Origin: Limimaricola sp. G21655-S1
GTDB taxonomy: Bacteria; Pseudomonadota; Alphaproteobacteria; Rhodobacterales; Rhodobacteraceae
DNA: 64,000 bases
Assembly (NCBI RefSeq): GCF_027213785.1
Contig: NZ_JAPWGO010000003.1
Location: 62,001 to 126,000, forward strand
Reading direction: 5' to 3'
Shown: piece after piece, positions 8,718 through 15,606 of the stretch
Numbering within the stretch: the first letter of the stretch is position 1
How the letters are laid out: each line of letters starts with the position of its first letter
Position numbers and translations under genes: made by a program
The notes under the pieces: model-generated
Database searches by the model: none
Seen by the model: only the letters and a program-made list of their open reading frames with translations
Told to the model about the DNA's origin: nothing

Positions 8718-9137
8718 TCAAGTAGGGGTCGTCGCGTCGTCAGCCATCCGGCGTTCACGCTCACGCTCCGCGGCTTCTTCGGCCTTGATGCGCTCGATCT
8801 CGGCAAGCCGCTTCTCGACAATGGCATCGACCTTCTCGGGGCGGAGCGGGTGCGACGCGATGCGCTTGCGGTTGGCTTTGGTGGCCACAACCTCGAGGCC
8901 TGCGAAGACCTCGACGATGAGGGACATGTCTGCGTCCTCGATCCACGCGGTAAAGTGCTCGCCAATGGCCTTGCGACGAGCGGCGTCAAGGCGCTCCTCT
9001 GCCTTGGCATCCTTGTCGATCGCCTTCTCGAGCGCGGCGATCGCCCGCTGTTTCGCGGTCAGCTTGGGGCGATCTCCGCCGCTCCCGCGGCCATCGGCGG
9101 GGGCATGGAAACGGGTGGTGTTCAGCAGGTTCTTCAT
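8718..9137 (-). CDS. Hypothetical helical protein downstream of relaxase
   Basis: 139 residues. An N-terminal Gly-rich tract (PADGRGSGGDRPKLTAKQRA) is followed by helices rich in Ala, Arg, Lys and Glu, and the C-terminal third (VEKRLAEIERIKAEEAAERERERRM) is a strong coiled-coil candidate. No catalytic motif seen. It lies 174 nt after the relaxase stop on the same strand, a position where mobilisation accessory proteins occur, but I do not recognise a named family. The AACCTAACC stretch just upstream offers no strong ribosome-binding site. Confidence 0.55.
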   Translation of the reverse strand: MKNLLNTTRFHAPADGRGSGGDRPKLTAKQRAIAALEKAIDKDAKAEERLDAARRKAIGEHFTAWIEDADMSLIVEVFAGLEVVATKANRKRIASHPLRPEKVDAIVEKRLAEIERIKAEEAAERERERRMADDATTPT

Positions 9138-9311
9138 GGTTAGGTTTTTCCTCGTAGGACTGTTTCAGGTCGTGTCCGCTGAGGCCTCTGCCGCCGCGGA
9201 CGGAAGAATATTCGGACCATCGCTTTTCAGGCAGCAGCGATTTTCCGAAATTTCTTCGTCAGCGAGGTCTAAGTCCCTGATGTTGCTGAAAACAAACTTT
9301 GCATTCTTCTG

Positions 9312-10670
9312 TTAAGACCGCTCGTCATCGCCGTCTTTCGAGCGACCTTCGTTGCCTTCACCGCGGCCGGTAAGTGCCATGATGCGCGCTGTAAGTGAGA
9401 TCCGGATCTTGCCGATGGCCCGACGGTCGGCCTCGGGAAGGCGAGACGCGATCTCGACGATCTTTTCGTCTGCGAACCGGATCTCGACCGTGTCGCGCGC
9501 GACAACTGCCTCAGCCTCATCGCGGGCCTGTTTGCGCAAGCGAGTAAAGGCCTTCGAGAACACATGAAGCGCACGAGCACGGCCTGCAGAAGACGGGGCC
9601 ATGCGCGCCCTCAACTTCGACAGAAGCCCAGGATTGGCCGTCGGCACCTCGACAAGCACCGGCGTTCGATCGCTGTCATCGATGTCGAAGGCTCCTGCTG
9701 CCAACCCTTGACCGATCGCTAGCACCGCCTCGGCCTCCTGCTCTTTCGTTTCCGCAGCCCGCTCCCTGTCCGTTGTGGCGCTTTCGCGTAGAACGACGGC
9801 GCTCTCCCGAGCGGTGATGGCGTCTTGCTTCTGCTCGAGGTCTGCTTCCTCGCCGGCCAAGGCCTCCGCGCGTTTGCCGAGTTCGGCGCGGGTTTCGACA
9901 ATCCTCGTATCCTCCGACTTGCGCCAGTCGGCCGTCCGCACATGCTGCCGGTAGGCTGGCGGCTCCTCACCGTTCTGCCGTGCCTGTCGCACTGCTTCCG
10001 CCCGCCGCTCACCACGCATGAGACCAAGCGTCGCGAAATGCTTGCCTACGCTGTCTTGGGCCGCCTCGTAGTCCTTGATCAGTTCGTGCTTGGAGGGTTG
10101 GAGCATCCAGCGCTTCGTGCCGTTCAGATCCACCTGGACCTTCGGCACGATGACAGCGTGGATGTGAAATGCCTGCTCGTCGAGGTCAGCCCGGGCATGC
10201 ACGACATCCTCGCCGAAGTTCTTCAGCAGCCAATCGCGGGCCACATCCTCGAATGCCTGCGCGCGGGCCTTGCGGGCAGCAGGGGTAGGGAGGGCGTCGA
10301 ACCAATCACGATTGGCCGTCAGGATGACCTCCCGCATAGGCCCGTGGCGAGTGGCCCGCCAAGGATCGCGCGGGCCTTCGGCCATCCGCTCCTTGAGCTG
10401 TTTCTTTCGGCGACGCCGCGTGAGCGTTTTGATCTCGTCGGCGAAGTTCTCGGCCTTCATATCTTCGATCATGGCGATCGTGCGCGCCGCCCAATCCGCT
10501 TCGCCGATCACGGGGCGGTTCAGGTGAGAGCGGGTGGGATCGACATGCCCGAGATCGCCACCGTTCCGGGTGCGATGCTTCTCATAGCCACCGATGTCAG
10601 CAGGGAACAATCCTTGGAAACGGCAGACAACGGCGAACTTGGGGCGGGGCGGTTGGAACACGGGGCACAT
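9312..10670 (-). CDS. mobV: MobV/Pre-family relaxase (plasmid mobilisation/recombination protein)
   Basis: 452 residues. The N-terminal relaxase region carries the family's first motif (YEKHRTRNGGDLGHVDPTRSHLNR, residues about 29-52) and the metal-binding motif HARADLDEQAFHIHAVIVPK (about 153-172; HxDE...HxH core). The C-terminal half is a long Glu/Ala/Arg-rich coiled coil (about 250-330) and a basic tail. Family role: nicks one strand at oriT and stays linked to it, allowing mobilisation by a helper conjugation system. The start may be ATG 10670 or GTG 10661, which is better spaced from GGAG. It leads a minus-strand group with two small genes. The DNA immediately upstream is packed with inverted repeats and is the likely oriT. 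Confidence 0.85.
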   Translation of the reverse strand: MCPVFQPPRPKFAVVCRFQGLFPADIGGYEKHRTRNGGDLGHVDPTRSHLNRPVIGEADWAARTIAMIEDMKAENFADEIKTLTRRRRKKQLKERMAEGPRDPWRATRHGPMREVILTANRDWFDALPTPAARKARAQAFEDVARDWLLKNFGEDVVHARADLDEQAFHIHAVIVPKVQVDLNGTKRWMLQPSKHELIKDYEAAQDSVGKHFATLGLMRGERRAEAVRQARQNGEEPPAYRQHVRTADWRKSEDTRIVETRAELGKRAEALAGEEADLEQKQDAITARESAVVLRESATTDRERAAETKEQEAEAVLAIGQGLAAGAFDIDDSDRTPVLVEVPTANPGLLSKLRARMAPSSAGRARALHVFSKAFTRLRKQARDEAEAVVARDTVEIRFADEKIVEIASRLPEADRRAIGKIRISLTARIMALTGRGEGNEGRSKDGDDERS

Positions 10671-11408
10671 CTCCGGAAGGACAGGAGACGGGAAAATGTT
10701 GTTGACCCAGGCGATCCGGAAATCGCGGTTCCTTCAACGGCGTGACGCTGGGTGTGCTTAGCACTTTACTCACTAATCAGCCTGCGCAGTCGTCGCGCTG
10801 CGCGCGCCTTTGTGCGCAGGCTGTCGTTCGCCAGGGGAGACCCCTGGACCCCAGCGCCGCTGCCGCGCCGCCAGGGAGACACACCGCTCTCCCTGACCCT
10901 CTCGGGGCCTTCAGCCGGAGCAAGGGTCATCGTTCCGCACTCCCCCTTGCATCCCCCTGCTCGCAGGGGCCCGTTCGCCGCGCCCCCTGCACCCCTTGGG
11001 CAGTGCCACCCACCAAACACAACACGGCCGCACACCCTCCAGGATGCACAGCGGCGTTGTGTTTGAGAATCTCACAATTCCGTACAATTGTTGCTGCGCT
11101 GCATTTTTGTCGTATTCGTTGCAGCCCAACCGACGCACCCGTCAAATTCAGCAGTCGGCGAGAGGCATGCCGTACAGGGCGGCCTATTCCGACTCCAACG
11201 ATTGTCAGACAGGAACTAAGGCCTCAAGGCACTGAGCCGCGAAGAACTATGTAGCAGACCTCCTTAGCCAGAACCGACTAAAGAACGGCGTCAAGCTGTA
11301 CCGGATCCTGCGAAAATCACGTCCTCCCCCTTGAACAGAGTGAGGCTCTATCGCAATCTTCCTTGGGTTGACGTCGATCAAAAAAAGAACACTAAGGGCT
11401 TAAGTTGC
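10671..11408. other. Non-coding region between mobV and the ATPase gene
   Basis: 738 bp holding divergent upstream regions. The mobV-proximal part (10780-11070) is GC-rich and full of stems, described separately. The remainder (11070-11408) becomes AT-richer towards the ATPase gene and presumably contains its promoter; no clear -35/-10 pair stands out. No supported gene. Confidence 0.5.
10779..11064. other. Inverted-repeat cluster upstream of mobV: candidate oriT
   Basis: Five inverted repeats occur in under 300 bp: AGCCTGCGCA/TGCGCAGGCT (10779-10788 and 10813-10822), CCAGGGG-AGA-CCCCTGG (10831-10847), CAGGGAGA/TCTCCCTG (10872-10879 and 10888-10895), CCCCTG-CTCG-CAGGGG (10954-10969), and AAACACAAC/GTTGTGTTT (11015-11023 and 11056-11064, the arms extending with a small bulge into GCCGC/GCGGC). 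The location directly 5' of a relaxase gene is where oriT normally sits. No coding frame here is convincing. The exact nic site cannot be read from sequence alone. Confidence 0.5.
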
Positions 11409-12515
11409 ATGCACATACAAACGATCTCAGTTGAAGGCCTATTTGGAAAATCTGACGTAGTGGAGTTGAACTTCAACAAAGATCTAAACATCGTGACAGG
11501 CCGAAATGGGTCGGGGAAAACAACCCTACTTAAGCTGGCGTGGTTCGTAATGAGCGGAAATATTCTTCACGCGCTCCGCGAAGTTGAGTTTAAGTCATTT
11601 CATATGGTCACGAGTGATTATTCCTGCCACGTTGTTCGCACTGGACCTCTTCACTGCCGAATTGAAATGGAGCACGATGGTCAAGTTCATTCATTTGAGG
11701 ACGATCAGGGTGATCCAGCCGAAGACCCATTCTTTGAGTCCGCTGAAGATAAGGCAAATCCAATACTGGCTTCCCTCGGCCGTACCGTATTCTTTCCTAC
11801 TTTCCGGCGGATCGAAGGCGGATTCTCGATGGACACTACCAGAAAGCCGCGCAGTAGAAATGCATTGAGGGCAGAATCAGAGATAGATGAGGCGCTATCA
11901 TCGCTCTCCAAAAGGCTTGGCAGTGAGGATCACGTTTTTGTCTCAGCCATATCCACTCAAGACATCGTTCAGCTACTATTACGGCGCTACGCCTCTTTTT
12001 CAGAGGAGATAAACGCATTCCAAGCGGATGTTTCGAGGTCGGTAATTGACAAGATTAAAAGATACGAAGAGATAGACAGCGACAGGAAGGATGCGAATTC
12101 GTTGCTGTCAGAAACGCGCACGGACATTGAGAGTATCGAAACATTTCGCCGGGAAACAATGAGGCCGCTCGATGCCGTCAGGGGGCTGGTTGAGCGTCTT
12201 TTCCAGCACTCTGGTATTTCGTTTGGAACCAGACTAAGTTTTGGAGATGCAGCGGCGGCAGTCAATAGTAACGCTCTGTCAGCCGGCGAAAAGCAGATGC
12301 TTAGCTTCATTTGCTATAACGCGTTTTACAAAAATGCAGTTATTTTCATAGATGAGCCAGAGCTAAGCTTGCACGTGGATTGGCAAAGGCAGTTATTCAG
12401 CATTCTCGAGGGCCAGAAGTCTGAAAATCAGTTCGTTTTCGCAACGCATTCTCCATTCATATATGCGAAATATCCGGACAAGGAAATCGCCGTTAACCTT
12501 GATCGCGGTGAGTGA
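11409..12515 (+). CDS. ABC-type/OLD-like AAA ATPase
   Basis: 368 residues from ATG 11409; an in-frame TTG at 11331 is less likely. Walker A GRNGSGKT lies at 31-38, near the N-terminus. A central charged helical part (IDKIKRYEEIDSDRKDANSLL...) follows, then an ABC signature LSAGEKQML at about 292, Walker B VIFIDEPELSLH at about 315 and an H-loop FATHSPF near 347. This is the AAA15/OLD/RecF-like class of SMC-type ATPases used in several bacterial defence systems. The gene overlaps the following DUF4435-like gene by a few bases, so the two are translationally coupled and their products probably act together. GC content is well below that of the chromosome, consistent with recent transfer. Confidence 0.82.
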   Translation: MHIQTISVEGLFGKSDVVELNFNKDLNIVTGRNGSGKTTLLKLAWFVMSGNILHALREVEFKSFHMVTSDYSCHVVRTGPLHCRIEMEHDGQVHSFEDDQGDPAEDPFFESAEDKANPILASLGRTVFFPTFRRIEGGFSMDTTRKPRSRNALRAESEIDEALSSLSKRLGSEDHVFVSAISTQDIVQLLLRRYASFSEEINAFQADVSRSVIDKIKRYEEIDSDRKDANSLLSETRTDIESIETFRRETMRPLDAVRGLVERLFQHSGISFGTRLSFGDAAAAVNSNALSAGEKQMLSFICYNAFYKNAVIFIDEPELSLHVDWQRQLFSILEGQKSENQFVFATHSPFIYAKYPDKEIAVNLDRGE

Positions 12516-13267
12516 TCTTTATGCCAGCCAACAGATCTCGCCCTACCGTTAATGAGACGTTTGAGCTAATCAAGAGGTCAAGTCTGCCTACCGTATTAGT
12601 TGAGGGAAATGATGATATTATTTTCTATAGGCGGGTTGAGGAGGAACTTTCCCACCTGCAGGTAGATATTCTCCCGGCAGGCAATAAGGATGCCGTTATT
12701 GAGCTTATGGAAAAATTGGATGAGCTAACCACAGCCCCGCCACTCGTTTATGTTGTTGATAAGGATTTATGGGTTCATGGCACGCCAGAATGGGTGGCAA
12801 GGTGGGATAGGCTCATTACTACTAATGGCTACTCAGTCGAGAATGATCTGTTTAGAGATGGGGACCTTGTAAGCCTACTAACAAAAGATGAGCTGGAAGC
12901 ATTTACTGCTGACGTAGAAATTTTTGTTAGGTGGTATGCGCTTGCTGTTCATAGGATTCTCTCAGGCAAAGTTTCTGCATTCCGGACCCACCCTGGGAAA
13001 GTTTTGGATAATAAAGACTTCTACGAGGAGGAGACCTCACTTAACGAAGGCGAGGAGTACCCTGAAGAGCTTAGAAAAGCTATTATGACAGAATACGATC
13101 TTTCACTTCGGGGCAAATCACTCCTCTCTCTGCTCCACCGACAGTTGAGCAAAGATGGCAGGCGAATAAAGTACAGTACTAAGCAATTGATTGAGTTTGG
13201 GGCATCAAGGAAGGGGAAGAAATTCGAGCGCTTAAGAGATTTGATTGAACTAAAGATTGGTACATAA
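12512..13267 (+). CDS. DUF4435-like (TOPRIM-like) partner protein
   Basis: 251 residues from GTG 12512 (248 from ATG 12521, also in frame). The N-terminal half contains VLVEGNDDIIFYRRV and, about 50 residues on, PLVYVVDKDLW. A Glu-x-x-Asp-Asp segment followed by a D-x-D-like strand is the acidic arrangement of TOPRIM nuclease domains and matches what I know of DUF4435. The rest is mixed helical with a basic C-terminus. Coupled by overlap to the upstream ATPase, it forms the two-gene equivalent of OLD or GajA proteins, in which ATPase and TOPRIM parts are fused. Nuclease activity and a defence role are inferences. Confidence 0.7.
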   Translation: MIFMPANRSRPTVNETFELIKRSSLPTVLVEGNDDIIFYRRVEEELSHLQVDILPAGNKDAVIELMEKLDELTTAPPLVYVVDKDLWVHGTPEWVARWDRLITTNGYSVENDLFRDGDLVSLLTKDELEAFTADVEIFVRWYALAVHRILSGKVSAFRTHPGKVLDNKDFYEEETSLNEGEEYPEELRKAIMTEYDLSLRGKSLLSLLHRQLSKDGRRIKYSTKQLIEFGASRKGKKFERLRDLIELKIGT

Positions 13268-13877
13268 CGAAGGTCAATGACCCTGAAGAGGGTCCTTGTA
13301 GCCATGCTTTGCCGTAGTTTTCTTCATTTACGCTTGTCATTATCAATCTGCTCAGGCATGCCCGGAGAATGAAGCTGGTGTCCAGCCTGTCATTCATGCC
13401 CTTATTTGGACTAACTTACATCGACCCTTTCGAGTCATTGTCCTCGGGTATAGCATTCGCCTGAATGCTATTCTCAGAAGCTTCGCCTAAGCTGAAGGTT
13501 GGTAAAAACTCTGGGACAGAAGGCAAGGTGAAATCTATATGAATGGCAATGAATCTTATGCGAAAAACCAGTTCGTATACCACCTTAATGATCGCAGCGG
13601 CATATACTATCTGTGCATTCAGGAGTTATTTGCGAAAGGGAAGGCATTTTCTTGAGCTCGCGGTGAAATGTCGCATTGCCATAGTATGGCTAATTGGATT
13701 GCGTTGCCGCCTTCTTGGCGCTCCATTTGCATTGCAAGGTAGAACTATCGATGAGAATGCAGGGCCAGCCCCTTTCCGCCGTGCGCGCGCCTTTTGACGC
13801 GCACGACGGAAGGGCCCGGCCGATAGGAAGGGAGAAGATCGGGCGCGTCGGACATCCACCATTCAAGGACACCGACA
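13268..13877. other. Spacer between ATPase pair and MazF-like cassette, with a long hairpin
   Basis: 610 bp without a supported gene; the frames present have poor composition. A long, nearly perfect inverted repeat lies at 13770-13787 and 13798-13814 (arms reading CCCTTTCCGCCGTGCGCG and CGCGCACGACGGAAGGG) about 65 bp before the MazF-like start. Upstream of it the DNA is AT-rich like the ATPase genes; downstream it is GC-rich, so the stem also marks a composition boundary. Confidence 0.5.
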
Positions 13878-14435
13878 ATGCTCGACAGCATTCAGACCAC
13901 CCTCGCGATGATGCCTGCTTGGCGGGATCTCGTCACCCCCGGCGACATCGTCTCGTTCCGCTTCCCGTTGGCCGAGGAGGGCCACACTGGGCGCCCCAAA
14001 TCGCGCCCCTGCCTCATCCTCGATCTCGAGGAGCGTGGCGGCAAGCGCTACGCGCTGCTCGCCTACGGCACCACCTCCCGTCGCCGGTCCAACACCGGCT
14101 ACGAGGTGCATGTCCGTCGCCGGGCGGACTATCTCTCGGCGGGGCTGAATGAGCCGACCCGCTTCGTCGGCGCGCGCAGGCTGCTCGTGCCGCTGAACCA
14201 CGGCGGCTTCTCCGTTTGCCAAGCCACCGGTTCGGCCGTGCTCGGGCGCCTCGACGGATCGGCCTTCGCGGCGATGAACGCCGTGCGCGGCCGCATCCAC
14301 GCGGAGCGCGACATCGCGGCCGACCGCCGGGCCGGGCGCCGGTCCCGGGCAGGCGTCGACCGAGGGCGCGGCTTCACGGTCGAGCGGCGCACGCGGCGGC
14401 GCCTGGCCGAGGCCGGGAAGGTGGTGCAGCAATGA
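13878..14435 (+). CDS. PemK/MazF-like protein
   Basis: 185 residues; ATG 13878 preceded by AAGGA at 9 nt. Residues 21-75 contain PGDIVSFRFPLAEEGHTGRPKSRPCLILDLE, the conserved opening of the PemK/MazF fold (PGDIV...G...RP.LIL), followed by a strand with YALLAYGTTS. The C-terminal 50 residues are strongly basic (RRAGRRSRAGVDRGRGFTVERRTRRRLAEAG), beyond the usual MazF length of about 110-120, perhaps a nucleic-acid-binding tail. Its stop overlaps the ATG of the next gene (ATGA). Family role: toxin ribonuclease; here activity is unproved, and the gene order (putative toxin first) is not the common one. Confidence 0.65.
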   Translation: MLDSIQTTLAMMPAWRDLVTPGDIVSFRFPLAEEGHTGRPKSRPCLILDLEERGGKRYALLAYGTTSRRRSNTGYEVHVRRRADYLSAGLNEPTRFVGARRLLVPLNHGGFSVCQATGSAVLGRLDGSAFAAMNAVRGRIHAERDIAADRRAGRRSRAGVDRGRGFTVERRTRRRLAEAGKVVQQ

Positions 14436-14881
14436 CCGCGCTTCCGCCGAAGACGCTGGTCGAGCAGCAGGTCGACCTCGTGCGCGTCGTTCTCGGGCTG
14501 CGGCGTGGGATGTCGCAACACCTGATCAACAATGTCATGCCGTATGTCGGTGACGACGCACGAGCAGCTGTCGAGGGGGCCATCGAGTTTCTCGACGAGG
14601 AGGCCGACATCGACGACAATCTCCCATATTTCCTCGACTCGGCAATCGGGGAGATCCGCACCGCGATCGCCGCCGGAACATCCGAGGAAAAGGTTGCCAT
14701 CCCGCGCGAGCGCCTGATCGGCTGCACCGAGGCCTTCGACCGGCATCGGCGGCTCTCGCCAGAGGCGGAGGCGCTTCAAGCGGCGCTGCCGCTGCTCGAG
14801 CAGCTGCACCAAGCCGCCCGTCGCGCGGTCGACTTCGCCGAGGCGATCAGGCTCAGTATCCGCATGATCGACGCGGAGTAA
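14432..14881 (+). CDS. Hypothetical partner of the MazF-like gene
   Basis: 149 residues beginning in the ATGA overlap with the upstream gene, so the two are co-translated. The sequence is acidic in the middle (VEGAIEFLDEEADIDDNLPYFLDSAIGEIRTAI) and largely helical, with a C-terminal helix-rich part (LPLLEQLHQAARRAVDFAEAIRLSIRMIDAE). No helix-turn-helix or AbrB-like N-terminus is obvious. Coupling suggests that it could be the cognate antitoxin or an unrelated island protein; I do not recognise the family. A perfect GC-rich hairpin follows its stop codon. Confidence 0.6.
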   Translation: MTALPPKTLVEQQVDLVRVVLGLRRGMSQHLINNVMPYVGDDARAAVEGAIEFLDEEADIDDNLPYFLDSAIGEIRTAIAAGTSEEKVAIPRERLIGCTEAFDRHRRLSPEAEALQAALPLLEQLHQAARRAVDFAEAIRLSIRMIDAE

Positions 14882-14883
14882 CC

Positions 14884-14909
14884 GGTCGGCGCCCGCTCGG
14901 GCGCCGACC
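14884..14909 (+). terminator. GC-rich hairpin after the MazF-like cassette
   Basis: GGTCGGCGCCC-GCTC-GGGCGCCGACC gives an 11-bp perfect stem with a 4-nt loop, 2 nt after the stop codon. There is no T-run, so termination may be Rho-assisted or the stem may protect the mRNA end. Confidence 0.5.
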
Positions 14910-14958
14910 CTAGAGGGGCCGCGAGGTCCCGGCGCCGGGACTGGATCCCCCGGCGTTC

Positions 14959-15012
14959 GGCGCGCCGGCGATGATCACCACTCCTTCGCTGCTACGAAGC
15001 AGCCGGCGCGCC
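14959..15012. repeat. Nested inverted repeat ahead of the membrane micro-ORF
   Basis: Outer arms GGCGCGCCGGC (14959-14969) and GCCGGCGCGCC (15002-15012) are perfectly complementary, and the loop contains a second stem CTTCG-CTGCTA-CGAAG. It sits 24 bp before a micro-ORF with a good ribosome-binding site. Possible regulatory leader; function unknown. Confidence 0.55.
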
Positions 15013-15036
15013 ACCCCATTAGATCAAGGAACGACG

Positions 15037-15153
15037 ATGAGACGGCTACTTCGCCGCCTGCGCCTATGCTCGCGCAGGCATCCCACCCTGTTCGCGCGTG
15101 CTGCGTTGATCGTGCTGCTGCTCGTTCATGGCGCGCTTCTGATCTGGCCATGA
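15037..15153 (+). CDS. Small single-span membrane peptide (putative)
   Basis: 38 residues: a very basic N-terminus (MRRLLRRLRLCSRRHPTL) followed by one hydrophobic segment (ALIVLLLVHGALLIWP) that would span a membrane with the N-terminus inside. AAGGA lies 8 nt before ATG 15037, the best initiation signal in the area. Such short cationic membrane peptides include type I toxins and regulators, but also chance frames. It lies between a nested hairpin and the right end of the element. Not recognised. Confidence 0.4.
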   Translation: MRRLLRRLRLCSRRHPTLFARAALIVLLLVHGALLIWP

Positions 15154-15255
15154 CTTCGAGGCATCATCAGCGAGGACGGGCTGGCGCTAAGCCCGAAGTT
15201 CAGAGCTCGGTTACCCTTGGGCGACATCAGCAGGGACGGCTAATAGACAGCAGAA

Positions 15256-15279
15256 ATGTGGAGCAAAATGTGGAGCAAA
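15256..15279 (+). repeat. Perfect tandem 12-bp repeat, candidate integrase arm site (right end)
   Basis: ATGTGGAGCAAA occurs twice in immediate succession, 78 bp inside the right attachment repeat. It resembles the imperfect pair at 5358-5381 near the left end. Confidence 0.6.
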
Positions 15280-15356
15280 TATTTCTGTATAGAGCGCTAT
15301 GACGCATCTATGTGCCTGTCTTCACTCGACAAGCGGCTTGCGCTCGGAGTGAGATT

Positions 15357-15376
15357 TGGCGGAGAGACAGGGATTC
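15357..15376. repeat. attR within the tRNA-Ser 3' end
   Basis: A perfect copy of the attL 20-mer. On the minus strand it reads from the T-arm through the acceptor strand, discriminator G and encoded CCA of tRNA-Ser, so integration left the tRNA intact on this side. Confidence 0.92.
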
Positions 15377-15446
15377 GAACCCTGGGAACCCGTGAAGGCT
15401 CAACGGTTTTCGAGACCGCCCCGTTCGACCACTCCGGCACCTCTCC
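15357..15446 (-). tRNA. tRNA-Ser(CGA)
   Basis: The minus strand reads GGAGAGGTGCCGGAGTGG at the 5' end and closes with TCTCTCCGCCA. Acceptor stem GGAGAG pairs with CTCTCC; the T-arm contains GGTTCGAATCC; a long variable arm (GAGCCTTCACGGGTTC) is typical of serine tRNAs. The anticodon loop CTCGAAA gives CGA, reading UCG. CCA is encoded. The 3' half is the integration target of the adjacent element. Confidence 0.93.
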
Positions 15447-15606
15447 GCGGTCTGAAGGGCGTTTAGCCAGCGGGGCGGGCGGGTGCAAGGCCCAATCGTC
15501 CAGAATGTCGCGAGAAACTGCCCGCCGTCGCGTCAGCGGCGCGGCGGCTGTTGGAATGGGGCGGCGGAGCGCATATCAACGGTGCATGCATCCGGGAGAG
15601 CCAGCC

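Larger units (their letters stand above)
5259..15376 (+). mobile_element. Integrated element in tRNA-Ser(CGA), about 10.1 kb
   Basis: The segment is bounded by two perfect copies of TGGCGGAGAGACAGGGATTC (5259-5278 and 15357-15376). The right copy is the 3' end of an intact minus-strand tRNA-Ser gene including its CCA; the left copy is the duplicated 3' fragment. A tyrosine-recombinase gene lies just inside the left end, as is usual for tRNA-targeted integrative elements. Cargo: TIR-beta-helix protein, MobV relaxase with two small genes, ATPase/DUF4435 pair, MazF-like cassette and a membrane micro-ORF. No conjugation (type IV secretion) genes or replication initiator were recognised, so it is best described as a mobilisable genomic island. 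The recombinase carries an amber codon, so self-excision may be lost. Confidence 0.9.

Noticed and set aside
8785-9315. 176-residue plus-strand frame opposite the mob accessory gene
   Set aside because: It is the mirror of the minus-strand coding sequence; composition (Ser/Ala/Arg-rich, no domain) is that of an antisense frame in GC-rich DNA.
9825-10745. 306-residue plus-strand frame opposite mobV
   Set aside because: The minus-strand frame carries clear relaxase motifs; the plus-strand translation has none.
10766-11035. 89-residue minus-strand frame in the inverted-repeat region
   Set aside because: Gly/Arg-rich translation with no ribosome-binding site; the DNA is better explained as a structured non-coding origin-of-transfer region.
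10779-11064. CRISPR-like array
   Set aside because: The repeats are different inverted repeats, not regularly spaced direct copies, and no cas genes are present.
13543-13797. 84-residue plus-strand frame before the MazF-like gene
   Set aside because: No start signal, no recognisable domain, and it runs into the long hairpin.
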